From: Patulibacter sp.
Lineage (GTDB): Bacteria; Actinomycetota; Thermoleophilia; Solirubrobacterales; Solirubrobacteraceae
Reading direction: 5' to 3'
Assembly (NCBI RefSeq): GCF_030655195.1
Contig: NZ_JAURWA010000157.1
Span: forward strand, 1-41,137
DNA length: 41,137 nt
A program made the position numbers and the translations under genes. The notes under the pieces were generated by a model. That model did not search any database. It saw only the letters and a program-made list of their open reading frames with translations, and had not been told where the DNA came from. Positions 40,039 to 41,137 of the stretch are shown piece after piece; positions within the stretch are counted from its first letter, which is position 1; each line of letters opens with the position of its first letter.

Positions 40039-40751
40039 CAGTACACGTAGCGGTCCAACGCCGCCGGATCGTGCACGAGGATGCGTCCTCGGCCCTGCTT
40101 CAGCACCCCGGCGCGCTCCAGCACGGCCAGGAAGCGGCTGGCGGACTCGCGTGAGCTGCCGGCGAGCTGCGCGATGTCGGCCTGCGTGATCCGGATCTCG
40201 ACCTCGGGCTCGTCGTTGCCCTCTTCGCGGGCCTGCTCGACGAGCCGCGTCATCACGCCCGCGACGCGGGACTGGACGGTCTGGAAGGACTGGCGGGAGA
40301 GCCGCTCGTTGGCCTCGCGCAGGCGGCGGCCGAGGGCGACCACGAGCTTGGCCGAGATGTCCGGGTGCTCGCGCATCAGGCGGCGCATGTCGCCGGCCAG
40401 GATGGCGAGCGCCTGCACCCGATCGAGCGCCTCGACGGTCGCCGAGCGCCGGTCGGTGTCGAACATCGCCAGCTCGCCGAAGATGTCGCCCGTCCCGAAG
40501 TGCGCCAGCGTGATGGCGCGCCCGTCGGGGTGGTGGCGGACGGCCCGGCAGTGGCCCTCCTTGACGACGTAGCACGTGTCCGACTTGTCGTTCTCGCGGA
40601 AGATCACCTGCTGCGGCGAGAAGCGCCGGGGCACGGCGACCTCCGCGACGCGCTGGAGGTCCTCCGCCGCGAGCGTCTCGAAGACGGGGACCCGGCCCAA
40701 CAGCTCGAGCGTCGGATCGATGTCGTTGACCTGATGCTCGGTGGCGCCCAC
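40038..40751 (-). CDS. Crp/Fnr-family transcriptional regulator
   Basis: This 237-residue protein has a cyclic-nucleotide-binding beta-roll with the phosphate-binding segment GDIFGELAMFDTDRRSATVEA (about 87-107). A long dimer helix follows, then the HTH ITQADIAQLAGSSRESASRFLAVLERAGVL. The Glu, Arg and Ser contacts of the cAMP pocket are present, so cNMP binding is plausible. Fnr-type N-terminal cysteines are absent. The start is GTG 40751; TGTG-N7-CACA just upstream may be an autoregulatory site. The Nudix gene follows in an overlapping arrangement. Confidence 0.92.
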   Translation of the reverse strand: MGATEHQVNDIDPTLELLGRVPVFETLAAEDLQRVAEVAVPRRFSPQQVIFRENDKSDTCYVVKEGHCRAVRHHPDGRAITLAHFGTGDIFGELAMFDTDRRSATVEALDRVQALAILAGDMRRLMREHPDISAKLVVALGRRLREANERLSRQSFQTVQSRVAGVMTRLVEQAREEGNDEPEVEIRITQADIAQLAGSSRESASRFLAVLERAGVLKQGRGRILVHDPAALDRYVY

Positions 40752-40755
40752 CCCA

Positions 40756-40770
40756 TGTGATTACCACACA
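40756..40770. promoter_or_regulatory. Crp-like dyad TGTG-N7-CACA
   Basis: TGTG (40756-40759) and CACA (40767-40770) flank seven bases, one fewer than the classical Crp spacing. The site lies 5-19 bases upstream of the Crp/Fnr GTG start, suggesting autoregulation. Confidence 0.45.
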
Positions 40771-40982
40771 CAACGGTCGAACGCGACGAATTGCCCGGAC
40801 GTCCGGCCGGGCCCCCCGCACCCCCGCTCGGCCCATGACCCCCGGTGGACACTGACGATGCGGAGGTTCTGGCGTCCCCGCCGAGGTCTGTGACCGCGGG
40901 AACAGATCCGTCCGGGCCCGACCTGCGGGCCGCGCGTACGGGGTGCGAGCCGCCGAGCCGATCCGGCCCTCGGAGGAGGGTC

Positions 40983-41137
40983 ATGTGGGACCGGGCGTCG
41001 GCGGGCGGGTCGGTGATGGTCGTCCGGGAACACGCACCCCGGGGGCGTGAGTCGCCTGGCGCATCAGCCGATGCGCCGGACGACTCGGACGCTCGGGGTG
41101 TGTCCAGGGTCGGCGGGCCGGGGGGGGGGCGGGGCGG
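40983..41137 (+). CDS. Possible start of an unidentified gene (cut by window edge)
   Basis: ATG 40983 follows GGAGGAGGGTC, the best Shine-Dalgarno in this region, and the frame stays open to the end (about 51 codons, beginning MWDRASAGGSVMVVREHAP). The sequence has no recognised motif and is Gly/Arg/Asp-rich, so it may be spurious. Confidence 0.2.
   Translation, partial: MWDRASAGGSVMVVREHAPRGRESPGASADAPDDSDARGVSRVGGPGGGRG

Larger units (their letters stand above)
40752..41137. other. Upstream region of the Crp/Fnr gene to the window end
   Basis: Beyond the dyad at 40756-40770 no firm feature is seen. A weak gene start is listed separately at 40983. The last 20 bases contain a run of nine G residues, which may mark a difficult assembly edge. 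Confidence 0.5.

Overview
The window is very GC-rich DNA packed with protein genes on both strands and ends inside or beside genes at both edges. Gene content and style suggest an actinobacterium of the class Thermoleophilia, probably order Solirubrobacterales (for example a Patulibacter- or Conexibacter-like organism). The signs are near-exclusive G/C third codon positions, large secreted propeller and cell-surface proteins with short Ig-like tails, a CIRCE-controlled groESL operon, a citrate synthase coupled to a CBS-type site-2 protease, and an actinobacterial-type Mrp. The lineage call is an inference; no rRNA or tRNA gene was found.

Layout. 1-1978 (minus): trehalose-phosphatase, a small membrane protein and a truncated glycosyltransferase, all overlapping. 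2084-4937: TauE/SafE permease, an OB-HD exoribonuclease-like protein and a PAC2 protein. 4987-9315: a one-chain SF1 helicase-nuclease with a probable Fe-S cluster, divergent from an inositol-monophosphatase-family enzyme. 9709-12174: a histone-H1-like coiled-coil protein with a LexA-like box inside its promoter, then mrp. 12305-15127: two paralogous beta-carbonic anhydrases flanking a secreted streptogramin-lyase-like propeller. 15305-20499: ferredoxin, NAD(P)-binding epimerase, amidase, citrate synthase and M50 protease. 20531-21555: 60-bp tandem repeats, a MarR regulator and short direct repeats. 21556-23664: groES-groEL under two CIRCE operators. 23836-31560: a 1022-residue secreted repeat protein and two tandem paralogous Asp-box propellers. 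31908-34101: MFS exporter and MarR repressor with paired operators. 34208-38910: D-2-hydroxyacid dehydrogenase, threonine aldolase and a DUF6421-like protein, with a divergent Lrp/AsnC regulator. 38926-40751: ASCH protein, Nudix hydrolase and Crp/Fnr regulator.

How it works together. Many neighbours overlap by 1-4 bases and look translationally coupled (otsB/membrane protein/GT; DUF6421/aldolase; MarR/MFS; Crp/Nudix; citrate synthase/M50). Ten genes have a -10-like hexamer (xAnnnT) ending 6-8 bases before the start codon and no useful Shine-Dalgarno, which points to widespread leaderless transcription. The least explained and most interesting parts are the DUF6421-aldolase-dehydrogenase-Lrp cluster, the LexA-like box over the H1-like gene, the 60-bp minisatellite, and the large secreted repeat proteins.
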